DNA from: an uncultured Lachnospiraceae bacterium
GTDB lineage: Bacteria; Bacillota; Clostridia; Lachnospirales; Lachnospiraceae
Reading direction: 5' to 3'
Assembly: GCA_902766365.1 (NCBI GenBank)
Contig: CACXDC010000186.1
Coordinates: forward strand, 1-56,602
DNA length: 56,602 bases
The position numbers and the translations under genes were made by a program. Shown piece by piece: positions 36,882 to 46,694 of the stretch (position 1 is its first letter; each line of letters opens with the position of its first letter). Under the pieces are notes generated by a model, which did not search any database, was not told the DNA's origin, and worked only from the letters and a program-made list of their open reading frames with translations.

Positions 36882-37406
36882 TTAGTCCTTATAAAGCAGA
36901 CGTATGGTATCAGCGATCAGGGCAATAAACTCTGAGTTTGTGGGCTTTCCCTTACCATTGTTGATCGTATAGCCAAACAGAGAATCCAGTGTTTCCATTT
37001 TTCCACGGTTCCATGCCACCTCTATGGCATGTCTGATCGCCCTCTCCACTCTGCTTGCAGTAGTCTGATATTTGGCAGCGATCGTCGGGTACAGTACTTT
37101 GGTAATGGAGCCCACCATGTCTGCATCTTCCACTGACATGATGATTGCCTCTCTTAAATACTGATATCCTTTTATATGTGCTGGTACACCGATCTCATGG
37201 ATCATGTCCGTGACATCCTTCTCCAGATTTCTCTGACGGATCATTCCTGGCTCCTTTTCCTGTGGCTTCTCCTCTGTTATGACATTTTTTCCGTCTCTTG
37301 GCACTGTGATCATGATCTGGAATTCCCTGTTTGCATTGATCAGATCACCCAGGATACGATATACCTTATCGGTATCCCTCACGGAAGCAAAATTTAGCTG
37401 TTCCAT
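36882..37406 (-). CDS. Spo0A-like DNA-binding protein lacking the receiver domain
   Basis: 174 aa. Residues about 70-174 match the Spo0A effector domain, including [20 protein letters not shown] and the recognition helix [18 protein letters not shown], then [16 protein letters not shown]. The N-terminal 60 residues are not a response-regulator receiver: no DDN aspartate pocket, TM loop or Lys motif is seen. The upstream 91 bases show no remnant. GGAGGAA precedes the ATG. It should bind 0A-box-like DNA independently of phosphorelay control; whether it helps or opposes Spo0A is unknown. Confidence 0.85.
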   Translation of the reverse strand: MEQLNFASVRDTDKVYRILGDLINANREFQIMITVPRDGKNVITEEKPQEKEPGMIRQRNLEKDVTDMIHEIGVPAHIKGYQYLREAIIMSVEDADMVGSITKVLYPTIAAKYQTTASRVERAIRHAIEVAWNRGKMETLDSLFGYTINNGKGKPTNSEFIALIADTIRLLYKD

Positions 37407-37497
37407 CCTAATTCCTCCATATTATAACAAATCCTTTTACAAATCCATTATAAGGAACAGAAAACCTCACTTCAACTGTCATTTATCGCACGGATTC

Positions 37498-38544
37498 TCA
37501 GCAAAGGCTCATGGATATCGTTATTTTTCCACTTTTTCCCCCGATCTCTGCCATACTTCCGCAGATTAAGGGGATTGCCGGCGGCAAATGACCAAAATCG
37601 GCATCCAGTATCACGGGAACCCTGTATTCCTCAAGGACCGGCAGGATCGCCCCTGCTTCATCCAGATTCATCATGGGTTCCCCGTTCAGGGATCTGCCAA
37701 AAACAAAGCCTGCCGTATGGGCAAACCATCCTGTATGCTTCAGCTGGAACAGCGCCCTTCTTATGGAAAACACATTCAGGTCACAGGCTTCCAGAAACCA
37801 CAGGATCCCGTCCCCTCTGTAGGCTTCACAAAATTCCCTGGTCCTGTCAAATTCTGTTCCGGAAAGGTTTGTAAGACAGTCAAGGCAGCCGCCAAGAAGT
37901 CTTCCCTGCAGCTTTACCTCACTGCTCTCCTTAAGCTTTCCTTCATCATCCGGCACAAAAAACCGTACTTTTACCGGTTCCGTACAATGATAGGGTGCCA
38001 GCGGATTTTCTTCTGATTTCAGACTTTCCTTTTCGTACAGCTCATAACTTTCGAAGGAAAGCTTTTCCCCCCTAAGCAGGGCAAAGGTATCTTTGATGGA
38101 CGCATGTGGTGGTTCCATGCCAAAGGAAGCGGCGCAGGGACCGTAAATGGCTGCCGTGTCACAGAGCGTTGCCAGAAGATAGGTCATATTGGTATTGTCC
38201 GAATATCCAAGATACCACTTGGGATCTGCCTTTCTGATCCTTTCAAAATCCACATGGGGAAGCACCTCACACATCAGTTCCCCGCCGCCGCAGGAGATCA
38301 GGACATCATTTTCCTTTCTGCAGTACCATTCTGTCAGTTCTTCTGCACATTTTTCAGGTGTATTGCTGATACCGACACCGCCATCTTCATAACAGTTTGG
38401 TCCAAGGTCAATTCCATACCCCTCTTTTTTCCACTTGTAAAGTGCATGATCAAATGCTGTCCTGTAAGGCTCTGTGCTGCAGCCAAAAGATGGTGCCACA
38501 AAGCCGATCGTTCCCTTTTCTCTTAAGAATTCCGGATATCTCAT
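37498..38544 (-). CDS. S66-family LD-carboxypeptidase / MccF-like
   Basis: 348 aa. Catalytic Ser115 (GYSDNT), Glu252 (LEACD) and His319 (FGHLPPAIP) are in the expected order for the LdcA/MccF family. Such enzymes remove the terminal D-Ala from muropeptide tetrapeptides in the cytoplasm, or in MccF relatives hydrolyse peptide-nucleotide antibiotics such as microcin C. The insertion at about 160-215 is like the MccF branch, so self-protection is possible. AAGGAG precedes the ATG. Divergent from the GH127 gene. Confidence 0.9.
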   Translation of the reverse strand: MRYPEFLREKGTIGFVAPSFGCSTEPYRTAFDHALYKWKKEGYGIDLGPNCYEDGGVGISNTPEKCAEELTEWYCRKENDVLISCGGGELMCEVLPHVDFERIRKADPKWYLGYSDNTNMTYLLATLCDTAAIYGPCAASFGMEPPHASIKDTFALLRGEKLSFESYELYEKESLKSEENPLAPYHCTEPVKVRFFVPDDEGKLKESSEVKLQGRLLGGCLDCLTNLSGTEFDRTREFCEAYRGDGILWFLEACDLNVFSIRRALFQLKHTGWFAHTAGFVFGRSLNGEPMMNLDEAGAILPVLEEYRVPVILDADFGHLPPAIPLICGSMAEIGGKSGKITISMSLC

Positions 38545-38624
38545 ATTGGGTTTCTCCTTTTTTATACTCTTTCTGAATTTGACACTAAATATGTCCTTTT
38601 GTCTACCCCTGTTTCTTTTAAATC

Positions 38625-38633
38625 TGTTATAAT
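38625..38633 (+). promoter_or_regulatory. Candidate extended -10 promoter of the GH127 gene
   Basis: TG (38625-38626), one base, then perfect TATAAT (38628-38633), 46 bases before the ATG. No good -35 box at 17 bases, consistent with an extended -10 or activator-dependent promoter. Confidence 0.5.
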
Positions 38634-38678
38634 CATATCAGATTCTGACGAAATTTTATATGGAACAGGAGGTTCTTT

Positions 38679-40511
38679 ATGCTGCAATCAGTAAAAAACA
38701 ATACCGTTTCCATTCTTCCCGGTCTGTTCCGGGAGCGTATGGACGTAAACCGCTCTTATTTAATGGAACTTGATTCCACCTGCCTTCTCCAGAACTTTTA
38801 TCTGGAGGCAGGCTTTATCCTTCCAGGGCTTTAGGTAGTCGAGCATCCTGAAAGTGCCAATCTCCACTGGGGCTGGGAAGCACCAAACTGTCAGCTCAGA
38901 GGCCATTTCCTCGGGCATTTTCTCTCTGCTGCCGCTCATTATGTTGCCTTTGACGGTGATATCCTTTTAAAGGCAAAGCTGGATCACATCGTAGCTGAGC
39001 TGGCGAAATGCCAGGAAGAAAACGGTGGTGAATGGGTGGGCTCCATCCCTGAGAAATATTTCGAGAGACTTGCCAGAAATCAGTACATCTGGTCTCCCCA
39101 GTACACCATGCACAAGACCATCCTTGGTCTGATGCACGCCTACAGCTATGCCGGCAACAAACAGGCTCTTGATATCATCGACAGGCTGGCTGACTGGTAT
39201 ATCCGCTGGGCCGATGCCATGCAGTCAAGAAATCCCCATGCTGTCTACTCCGGAGAGGAAGGCGGTATGCTGGAGGTATGGGCTACTCTTTATGAACTGA
39301 CAAAGAACGAAAAATATATGACTCTGGTAAAGCATTATTATGCCCCCAGCCTGTTCCGGAAGCTTGAGGAAGGCAAAGATGCCCTTACTAACTGCCATTC
39401 CAATGCCAGCGTTCCTCTTTCCCACGGTGCTGCCAAGCTCTATGAGATCACAGGCGATGAAAGATGGCTGAATCTTGTGAAGCTGTTCTTCGACTGTGCT
39501 GTCACAAAGAGAGGTATGTTTGCAACCGGAGGCGGCAATGCCGGTGAGTTCTGGGTACCGCCCTTCATGCAGGGACAGTTCCTTTCTGACAGGGATCAGG
39601 AATTCTGTACGATTTATAATATGGTCCGTACTGCCAGCTACCTCTTCCGTTTCACCGGAGAGTCCAAATATGGTGATTATATTGAAAGATGTCTGTACAA
39701 CGGTTTCCTTGCACAGCAGAATGCCGTAACCGGTATGCCTACCTATTTCCTGCCCCTGCGTGCAGGCGGTCATAAGAAATGGGGTACCAAGCGCCACGAC
39801 TTCTGGTGCTGTCACGGTACCATGGTGCAGGCACAGTGTCTCTATCCGGAACTGATCTACTATGAAGATGCCGCTGCTGATACTCTCTATATCGATCAGT
39901 ACATCCCTTCCGAGTACCACTTTACCCTCGGAAAGGCAGCCGGTACCATCAGGCAGACTACAGCCATGAAGGCTTACAATGCACAGGCTCTCTTCGATGA
40001 AAAGGATGACGGACAGATGTCCAGATGGCTCCTGAAATTTGAGATCAATGCTTCTCATACAGAGGGCATGACCCTGGCTCTGCGTGTTCCTTCCTGGTGC
40101 CACGGCATCCTCCGTGTCCAGGTCAATGAAGAAGATGTTGCTTCCCCTGTGATCAAAGATGGCTTCCTGTATTTCACAGAAGGTCTGGATCAGGCAGTGA
40201 TCACCATCTTCTTCAAGAATCTGCTGCACACAGAAGCGCTTCCTGACATTCCTGAGCTTACCGCTATCATGGACGGCCCTATCGTTCTTGCCGGCATGAC
40301 AGATAAAGACACCGGCATCCGTGGTGATATGGCGCATCCCGAAAGCTTCCTTGCCCAGCGGAATGAACACACCTATGAAACCTATCCCTGGCAGCAGAAT
40401 CACTACAGCACCAGAAATCAGGATATCAATTTTGAGTTAAAGCCTCTCTATGAAGTTATGGATGAATCCTATACTGTTTACTTTACCGCAAAAGAGGATA
40501 AATCCTGTTAA
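38679..40511 (+). pseudogene. GH127 family glycoside hydrolase gene with an in-frame amber codon at position 52
   Basis: The ATG at 38679 has a perfect AGGAGG site. The frame reads LQNFYLEAGFILPGL, then TAG at 38832-38834 (codon 52), then VVEHPESANLHWGWEAPNCQL and continues without further stops to 40511, total 610 codons. Downstream the zinc/nucleophile residues of the beta-L-arabinofuranosidase family (HypBA1 type) remain: Glu308 and Cys310 (EFC) and Cys377-Cys378 (WCCHG). Such enzymes hydrolyse terminal arabinofuranosides of plant glycans. A CAG to TAG change is the simplest origin. Without readthrough or suppression only a 51-residue stub is made. GTG at 39036 could restart but lacks a ribosome site. 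The stop overlaps the convergent AraC stop. Confidence 0.85.
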
Positions 40512-41359
40512 TTGATGTAATGCTGATAAAAGGTATTTTTATACTGGGAAGGGGTGATCCCTTCCAGCCTTTTAAAGGTTCGCATAAAGTATTTTTCATC
40601 CTGGAAGCCGCTTTCATAAGCGGCTTCTTTGATGCTGATATTTCCACAGGAAAGGAGCGCCTTTGCCCTGCTGATCCGTTCCCTGTTCAGATAGGACATA
40701 AGTCCCATTCCTGTCTCTTTCTTAAAACGCATGGAAAGATAATCGGGATTGTACTGGAAGGTCTCTGCTACCATCTCCCGGTTAAGAGATCTGCTGCAAT
40801 TATTGCGCACCCACTCCATGACCCGGTACATGGAAGGAGATATCCCGTCCTTTCTTCCCAAGGCCGCCTCCAGGAATTCCTGCGTCAGTTCTGTCAGAAG
40901 CAGTTCCAGCGCACTGTTTAAAATCCGTCCGGAATACAGATCTTCTCTTCTGGAATACTGAGTCACCTGCCGGAACAGAAGGCTTACCCGTTCTCTGTTA
41001 CAGGCATTTCCATATTCTGGCAGAATACAGGCATCCTCTCCCGGCTTTTCCGGCAGATGATGTTCTCCCATCCGCTGCAGCCTTTCCCTGGTATCGAAAT
41101 GGACCCAGAAATAGGATAGCCGCCCTCTGGATGGCTGATAACCATAATGCTCTTCCCCTCCGGGAAGCAGGATGAGCTGACCTTCTTTTACCTGTCTCCT
41201 GACACCGTTTCCCGCAATGTAAAGCGTCCCCTCCAGTACATAGATCAGCACATTGCTGCCCATCTTCCTGCGTACATGCAGGAAGCCGTCATTGCTGACC
41301 AGATTGCCACTTAAGGTACAGCTTGCAGGAAATGCCCTTTCGCAATAAAAGCAGTCCAT
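40508..41359 (-). CDS. AraC-family transcription regulator
   Basis: 283 aa. An N-terminal cupin-like ligand-binding domain (about 20-120; YVLEGTLYIAGNGVRRQVKEGQLILLPGGEEH) is followed by the twin helix-turn-helix AraC domain (about 180-280): NREMVAETFQYNPDYLSMRFKKE and SIKEAAYESGFQDEKYFMRTFKR. A sugar-responsive activator is expected, and the convergent GH127 gene is the natural target candidate. Its stop overlaps the GH127 stop by three bases, tail to tail. Divergent from the MATE gene at 41463; a TTGCTT-16-TATGAT promoter on the plus strand (41386-41413) lies in the gap. Confidence 0.9.
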   Translation of the reverse strand: MDCFYCERAFPASCTLSGNLVSNDGFLHVRRKMGSNVLIYVLEGTLYIAGNGVRRQVKEGQLILLPGGEEHYGYQPSRGRLSYFWVHFDTRERLQRMGEHHLPEKPGEDACILPEYGNACNRERVSLLFRQVTQYSRREDLYSGRILNSALELLLTELTQEFLEAALGRKDGISPSMYRVMEWVRNNCSRSLNREMVAETFQYNPDYLSMRFKKETGMGLMSYLNRERISRAKALLSCGNISIKEAAYESGFQDEKYFMRTFKRLEGITPSQYKNTFYQHYIN

Positions 41360-41462
41360 TTTATTTGCCCTTTCTTACTTTTTTCTTGCTTTTTTTCTTT
41401 ATTAGTATATGATAGTATTGCTTTTGGATTTTTTCAACGAATTTAGACTGATGTGAGGTATT

Positions 41463-42809
41463 ATGAAAAAGTATGAAATGAACCTTTGTGAAGGTTCCCT
41501 GTTTAAAAAGATCGCCATATTCAGCATCCCCCTGATGTTTTCCAACATCCTCCAGGTACTTTTCAATATGTCTGATATTGCGGTTGTCGGTAAATTTGCC
41601 GGCTCTCTTGCGCTTGGTTCCGTTGGATCAACGAGTATCCTTGTTACCCTTTTTACCGGTCTTCTGATCGGCTTTGCCGGCGGGATCAATTCCCTGACCG
41701 CCCTTTATATCGGATCCCGCAGTAACAGGGATCTGAAAGAAACAGTACATACGGCTGCCATTTTAAGCTTTATCCTCGGTATGCTCCTTATGATCTTTGG
41801 TATCCTGTTTACACCCCAGGTACTGCGTCTGATCAACACCAAGGAAGAGCTGATAAGCGGCGCTGTCCTGTACCTTCGGATCTATCTGCTCGGCATGCCG
41901 GCTCTTGCCATGTACAACTTCGGCAATGCGGTTCTGAGTGCCGCAGGCGATACCAAACGTCCCTTATATTATCTGACCTTTGCCGGGATCCTCAATGTGA
42001 TCCTGAACCTTTTTTTCGTGATCGTATGTAAGCTGGATGTAGCCGGTGTTGCGATCGCCAGTATCAGCTCCCAGTATGTTTCTGCCCTGCTGATCCTGCG
42101 TCTGCTCCTGAAAACGGACAGTACCTTTGGTCTCACCCTGTCCGCCCTTCATATGACAGGGGATAAAGTAAGGCGTATTCTGTCCATCAGTGTGCCTGCT
42201 GCCTTCCAGAATACGATCTTTGCGATCGCCAATCTTTTTGTCCAGACCGGTGTCAATTCCTTTGACCATATCATGGTAGAAGGAAACTCCGCTGCCCAGA
42301 ATGCAGATCCCCTGCTCTACGATCTGATGGCCGCTATTTATACCGCCTGTGCCAGCTTCGTAGCCCAGAACTACGGTGCACAGAAAAAAGACAGGGTCCT
42401 GAAAAGCTATCTCATCTCCCTGTTCTATTCCTTTACGATCGGGCTTATACTCGGGTGCGCCCTTTATCTGTTCCGTTATCCTTTCCTGTCCCTGTTCACC
42501 AACGACAGTGAGGTGGTAGATGCAGGCATTATCCGGCTTTCAGTCATGGCACTTTCCTACTGCATTTCTGCCTTTATGGACTGTACCATTGCAGCTTCCC
42601 GCGGGCTTGGCAAAACCATTGTTCCTACTGTCATGGTCATCCTGGGATCCTGTGTATTCCGTATCATCTGGATCTATACCATATTTGCCTATTTCCATAC
42701 GATCCAGTCCCTGTATCTGCTCTATGCTTTTTCCTGGAGCATCACTGCACTGGCACAGATCATTTATTTCGTGATCATCTACCGTAGAATCGGAAAGCGG
42801 CCTCTCTGA
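41463..42809 (+). CDS. MATE family exporter
   Basis: 448 aa, 12 hydrophobic helices. It begins LFKKIAIFSIPLMFSNILQVLFNMSDIAVVGKFAG, with the AVLSAAGDTKRPLYYLTFAG and second-lobe AASRGLGKTIVPTVMVILGS blocks of the NorM/DinF group. It probably exports organic cations or antimicrobials. It stands between the AraC gene (divergent) and the galactoside operon (convergent) and ends in a hairpin that overlaps its stop codon. Distant from the two other MATE genes of the window; not a recent duplicate. Confidence 0.92.
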   Translation: MKKYEMNLCEGSLFKKIAIFSIPLMFSNILQVLFNMSDIAVVGKFAGSLALGSVGSTSILVTLFTGLLIGFAGGINSLTALYIGSRSNRDLKETVHTAAILSFILGMLLMIFGILFTPQVLRLINTKEELISGAVLYLRIYLLGMPALAMYNFGNAVLSAAGDTKRPLYYLTFAGILNVILNLFFVIVCKLDVAGVAIASISSQYVSALLILRLLLKTDSTFGLTLSALHMTGDKVRRILSISVPAAFQNTIFAIANLFVQTGVNSFDHIMVEGNSAAQNADPLLYDLMAAIYTACASFVAQNYGAQKKDRVLKSYLISLFYSFTIGLILGCALYLFRYPFLSLFTNDSEVVDAGIIRLSVMALSYCISAFMDCTIAASRGLGKTIVPTVMVILGSCVFRIIWIYTIFAYFHTIQSLYLLYAFSWSITALAQIIYFVIIYRRIGKRPL

Positions 42810-42826
42810 TGAGAGACCGCTTTTTT
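42795..42826 (+). terminator. Terminator of the MATE gene overlapping its stop
   Basis: Arms 42795-42807 and 42812-42822 pair with a small bulge, loop GATG, then TTTTTT to 42826. The stop codon at 42807-42809 is within the stem, so the last codons are part of the hairpin. Confidence 0.85.
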
Positions 42827-42855
42827 CATCGGATCCCTTTTCACCGGATCCTCTT

Positions 42856-45279
42856 TCACTGTTCCTTCTGCTCATCCGGTGCTTCTGTTTTCTCTGTTTC
42901 TTCTGCCGGCGTTACTTCCTCTATCAGATAGATCCGTCCGTCATAATCCTGATAAAAGGCAGTATTTCCGTCAAAACCGGTTCCCTGATATCCACTGGCA
43001 AGAGGGATCCCTGCTCTGTTCAGGATACTTCCTGTTACGATATGATCTTCCTTTTCCCCGTCAATCTGTACCAGATGGGACAATGCCCCATGGAGAAGGG
43101 AATCTGGTTTCACAGGAATGGGTGACACGGTATTGATCAGATCCCCCATCCTGCGGATATCATATTTAAGGCTCCTGTTATAAACATGATAGACCCTGTC
43201 ATCCGGAAGTCCCCTGGTCTTCAAAAATCTGTGGGAATAATTGGGAAGCACCTGATTCTGGAGCGTGATTCCTACAGCCCTTGTTCCATCCGGGCTCACA
43301 ATATTCCATCTCGCAGCCTCTGTATCAAATCTTCCCTGTGCTGTCAGACCTTTCAGCCGGTAGAGCTGTCCAAACTGCAGAACCTCTCTCCATTCCTTAT
43401 AAAGCTTTACTTCCTGCCGTATCTCAGCAAGCTCTCCCGCAGACAGATCACTTAAGTTGCATTCATATCCAAGAACCCCTGCGCACGCTATGGCAAACCG
43501 GCTCTCCAGAGGGGTTCTCCGAAGGGTCTGATGATTGGGACTGGCTGATACGTGAGCCCCCAATACGGACTGGGGATACCCATAGCTGTATCCATTCTGG
43601 ATCCTGGCCCGCTGCAGCGCATCCGTACAGTCACTGGCCCAGATCTGCGGCATATAGCAAAGCATGCCAAGGTCAAACCGGTTACCACCGGAAGCACAGC
43701 CCTCAAAGAGGATCTCCGGGAAACGCTCTGTCAGTTCCCTGATCACCCGGTAAAGTCCAAGTACATACCTGTGTGCAAAGGCTCCCTGCTCCTCTGGCGG
43801 CAGCACCTGACTGTAATAATCTGAGAAATTCCGGTTCATGTCCCATTTCACATAGTCAGCCCTGCTTCTTGTAAAGACCTCTGTCATTTCCCGGATCAGA
43901 TACTCCTGTACTTCTTCCCTTGTCAGATCCAGAAGCAGCTGATTTCTTCCCCTTGCCGGCTCTGTACCGGGAACCTGTACCGCATAATCAGGATGGGCTC
44001 TGTACAGTTCTGAATTCTCACTGACCATTTCCGGTTCTACCCAGATTCCGAACTTCATGCCCATGGCATGGATCTTTTCTGACAGCCCTGTGAGTCCGCC
44101 CGGAAGCTTTTCGGTATTGTCTTTCCAGTCGCCAAGTGCTTCCTTATCAGAATTTCTCTTTCCAAACCAGCCATCATCCAGGACAAACAGTTCGATCCCT
44201 GCTTTTGCTGCTTCCCTTGCCAGCTTCAGTACCTTTTTCTCTTTTACATCAAAATACATGGCTTCCCAGGAATTGATGAGGATCGGACGTTCTTTCCTTT
44301 TCCAGTATCCCCTGACAATATGCTCCCGCACAAAGGCGTGCATATGCAGACTGATCTGCTCATAACCGCTGTCTGAAAAGGTCTGTACTGCCTCAGGACT
44401 GCAGAAGCTCTCTCCCGGCTGCAGATTGATTTCCAGAAATTCCGGATGGATCCCGGAAAGGAACCGGGCTCTTCCATGCCCGCCGATCTCCAGTGTTTCC
44501 CGGTGGTTCCCGGAATACAGGAGATTAAAGCCACAGCATTTCCCATGGGTTTCAGAAAGTTCAGTTTCTCCAAAGATCATAAAAGGATTGGATCTGTTGG
44601 AAGAGGTGCCGCCACTGGATTCTACCGTAAAGCGTGATGATGACAGGATGGTTTCCACCGGTTCCGTCTCCCTTGCCCACTCCCCTGAAAAGCTTAAGAT
44701 CTTCTGCTGTCCTTCTGTCCGCACATCAAGCTGCGTACTCATCAACCGAAGGAGCCGTACAGGCTCTGCTCCTTCATTCCTAACTCTGGCAAAGCGGGTA
44801 ATACAGTCACACTCTTCAAAGACACTGTAAACCAGTTCAAGTACTGCCCGGCTTTTCTGATCCCGCAGGGTAATCACTAATGAGCTGCCGTCCTGTTCCT
44901 CTTCTTTGTATGCCCCCGGCAGCCCTTCCGGCTGTTCCTTCGTCTTTTCTATCCGGAAGCTTTCAAACCGGAAATCACTGCTCCTGCTTCCATCCGCATA
45001 CACAAGCTCGATCATGGGCTGTCCCAGATCTCCCCTTCCACGGAAGGAAGTTTCCTGACACCAGTCATCCAGGGAAACCGTGTCTTCCTTCTGGTCGGCA
45101 ATGATGCTGCAGCCGTTCTGATTGGAGATCACCGGGATCATGGCATCTATCCCTTCCTCTGTCAGAAACAGCTTTTCCCCATAATAGAGATGTGTCAGAA
45201 ATCCTGCAGGATCCACATAAAACAGATAGCTGGTATGGTCTGTCTCTATCAAAAATCTTCCATTCTTTTCTGTAATCAC
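42856..45279 (-). CDS. Alpha-galactosidase, GH36
   Basis: 807 aa starting at GTG that overlaps the upstream stop as GTGA. An N-terminal beta-supersandwich (about 1-330) and a catalytic barrel (about 335-640). Asp480 (YVKWDMN) is the nucleophile and Asp550 (WASDCTD) the acid/base, at almost the same positions as in the Geobacillus AgaA type. It removes alpha-1,6-galactose from melibiose, raffinose and stachyose. No signal peptide, so it acts in the cytoplasm on imported sugars. The tail is Glu/Thr-rich. Last gene of the TetR-GH2-GPH-GH36 operon. Confidence 0.95.
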   Translation of the reverse strand: MITEKNGRFLIETDHTSYLFYVDPAGFLTHLYYGEKLFLTEEGIDAMIPVISNQNGCSIIADQKEDTVSLDDWCQETSFRGRGDLGQPMIELVYADGSRSSDFRFESFRIEKTKEQPEGLPGAYKEEEQDGSSLVITLRDQKSRAVLELVYSVFEECDCITRFARVRNEGAEPVRLLRLMSTQLDVRTEGQQKILSFSGEWARETEPVETILSSSRFTVESSGGTSSNRSNPFMIFGETELSETHGKCCGFNLLYSGNHRETLEIGGHGRARFLSGIHPEFLEINLQPGESFCSPEAVQTFSDSGYEQISLHMHAFVREHIVRGYWKRKERPILINSWEAMYFDVKEKKVLKLAREAAKAGIELFVLDDGWFGKRNSDKEALGDWKDNTEKLPGGLTGLSEKIHAMGMKFGIWVEPEMVSENSELYRAHPDYAVQVPGTEPARGRNQLLLDLTREEVQEYLIREMTEVFTRSRADYVKWDMNRNFSDYYSQVLPPEEQGAFAHRYVLGLYRVIRELTERFPEILFEGCASGGNRFDLGMLCYMPQIWASDCTDALQRARIQNGYSYGYPQSVLGAHVSASPNHQTLRRTPLESRFAIACAGVLGYECNLSDLSAGELAEIRQEVKLYKEWREVLQFGQLYRLKGLTAQGRFDTEAARWNIVSPDGTRAVGITLQNQVLPNYSHRFLKTRGLPDDRVYHVYNRSLKYDIRRMGDLINTVSPIPVKPDSLLHGALSHLVQIDGEKEDHIVTGSILNRAGIPLASGYQGTGFDGNTAFYQDYDGRIYLIEEVTPAEETEKTEAPDEQKEQ

Positions 45280-46694
45280 TGTATATCACCCTTCCTTCTC
45301 TGCAGCTCCTCTGTGATCTGCACAAGCTTCTCATCAGTCAGGACATATTTTCTTCCAAAGATAAATACTGCCAGTAAAAGTCCGACAATTGGAAGCACCG
45401 TCATGGTCATCCGGAGAACCGCCACAGAAGAAGCTCCTGCCACGGCCGTTTCTGCTGCCTCTGCAGTCGAAGTATCCTGACTGATATGGCTGATACTGAG
45501 GCAGATGGATGCGATCATGGCTGCCACACCGCTTGCCAGCTTCACTACAAAGGTCTGCATGGAAAAGATCACGCTTTCATCCCTTCTGTGATTCTTCAGT
45601 TCTCCGTAATCTACCGTATTGGCAAGGAATACTGTCGTCAGTACGGTCAGCATACCAAAGGCCATAAATACAAAGAACCCAGGGATCAGCAGAAGGTATA
45701 CATTTCTGACACCCATATACATCTGGATCAGTAAGACCGCATAACCGCAGACCGCCATCACAAAACTCACATAAAATACCTGCAGGGCACTGAGCATCTT
45801 ACGAAGCAATGGATAAAACAGCATCATGGAAAGGATCTGTACCCCACCACCAAAGGTATTAAACAGCACATAACTGGCATTCCAGTTTGCACCGCCAATA
45901 TCATATTTAAAGAAATAGATCAGCAGATTGGATGTAATATACAAAGAGCAGTTGATCAGTACAATCGTGATCACCACGGTCATGGCCTGGTCATTTCCGA
46001 TCAGTGCCCGGAACATCTGCCCGATAGAAGGTGCTTCCATATCCACCGTTGACTTTTCTTTGATATTGACACAGGTAAGCACAAGCAATACAACAAAAAG
46101 GACTGCGATCACAAGGGCAAACCACTGGAAACCGTACCGTTCAATCTCTCTTTCCGTCATATGGGAATGTCCGATCCTGCCAAGCAGCGGCACACAGATC
46201 ATAGTAACCACTGTGATCAGTGCTGAACCAACACCCGCACAGGAACGTGCTATGGTCGTCAGGTTCTCTCTTTCCTTTCCTCCCTCTGTAAAAGCAGGGA
46301 TCATGGACCAGAAGGGAATATCCATCATGGTATAGGTCACACCCCAGAGAATATAAAATACAGCCGCATAGGCGATCAGTCCATTTCCGGAAAGAGTCGG
46401 CGGCGCTGCAAACATCAGATACAATACGACTGCATTCAGACAGGTTCCCATTAACAGCCAGGGTCTGAAACGTCCCCACTTTGTCCTTGTCTTTGCCACG
46501 ATCACCCCCATGACCGGATCATTAAAAGCATCAAAGATGCGGGCTGCCATCAGGATCACCCCCATGGCAAAGGCACTGACACCCAGAATATCCTGATAAT
46601 AATAAAGCACATAGCTGGCTGACAGCATATACACCATATCCTTGCCTACTGCACCAAGTCCATAAGAAATTGTTTCCTTTTTCGAAAGCTTCAT
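45276..46694 (-). CDS. GPH-family sugar:cation symporter (MelB-like)
   Basis: 472 aa with 12 membrane helices. It opens KLSKKETISYGLGAVGKDMVYM, and the helix-1/2 loop 'RIFDAFNDPVMGVIVAKTRTKWGRFRPWLLMG' is the hallmark of the GPH (glycoside-pentoside-hexuronide) family. It imports alpha- or beta-galactosides with Na+ or H+; the flanking GH36 and GH2 enzymes suggest melibiose/raffinose-type or lactose-type sugars. The ATG overlaps the GH2 stop by one base (TAATG), with GGAGGT inside the GH2 gene. Confidence 0.9.
   Translation of the reverse strand: MKLSKKETISYGLGAVGKDMVYMLSASYVLYYYQDILGVSAFAMGVILMAARIFDAFNDPVMGVIVAKTRTKWGRFRPWLLMGTCLNAVVLYLMFAAPPTLSGNGLIAYAAVFYILWGVTYTMMDIPFWSMIPAFTEGGKERENLTTIARSCAGVGSALITVVTMICVPLLGRIGHSHMTEREIERYGFQWFALVIAVLFVVLLVLTCVNIKEKSTVDMEAPSIGQMFRALIGNDQAMTVVITIVLINCSLYITSNLLIYFFKYDIGGANWNASYVLFNTFGGGVQILSMMLFYPLLRKMLSALQVFYVSFVMAVCGYAVLLIQMYMGVRNVYLLLIPGFFVFMAFGMLTVLTTVFLANTVDYGELKNHRRDESVIFSMQTFVVKLASGVAAMIASICLSISHISQDTSTAEAAETAVAGASSVAVLRMTMTVLPIVGLLLAVFIFGRKYVLTDEKLVQITEELQRRKGDIQ

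Noticed and set aside
37407-37497. Receiver-domain remnant upstream of the Spo0A-like gene
   Set aside because: The 91 bases are AT-rich intergenic with no homology; the neighbouring gene is an intact LD-carboxypeptidase.
38832-38834. Pyrrolysine or selenocysteine reading of the amber codon
   Set aside because: TAG is not UGA, no pyl genes or downstream element are seen, and the flanking residues do not sit at an active site; a mutation is simpler.
39225-40403. Long open frame on the minus strand inside the GH127 gene
   Set aside because: It is the complement of the conserved GH127 frame, has no ribosome site, and its sequence resembles no protein.
39036-40511. GTG restart giving an N-terminally truncated functional GH127
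   Set aside because: No ribosome site precedes it, and it would lose the N-terminal part of the (alpha/alpha) barrel.
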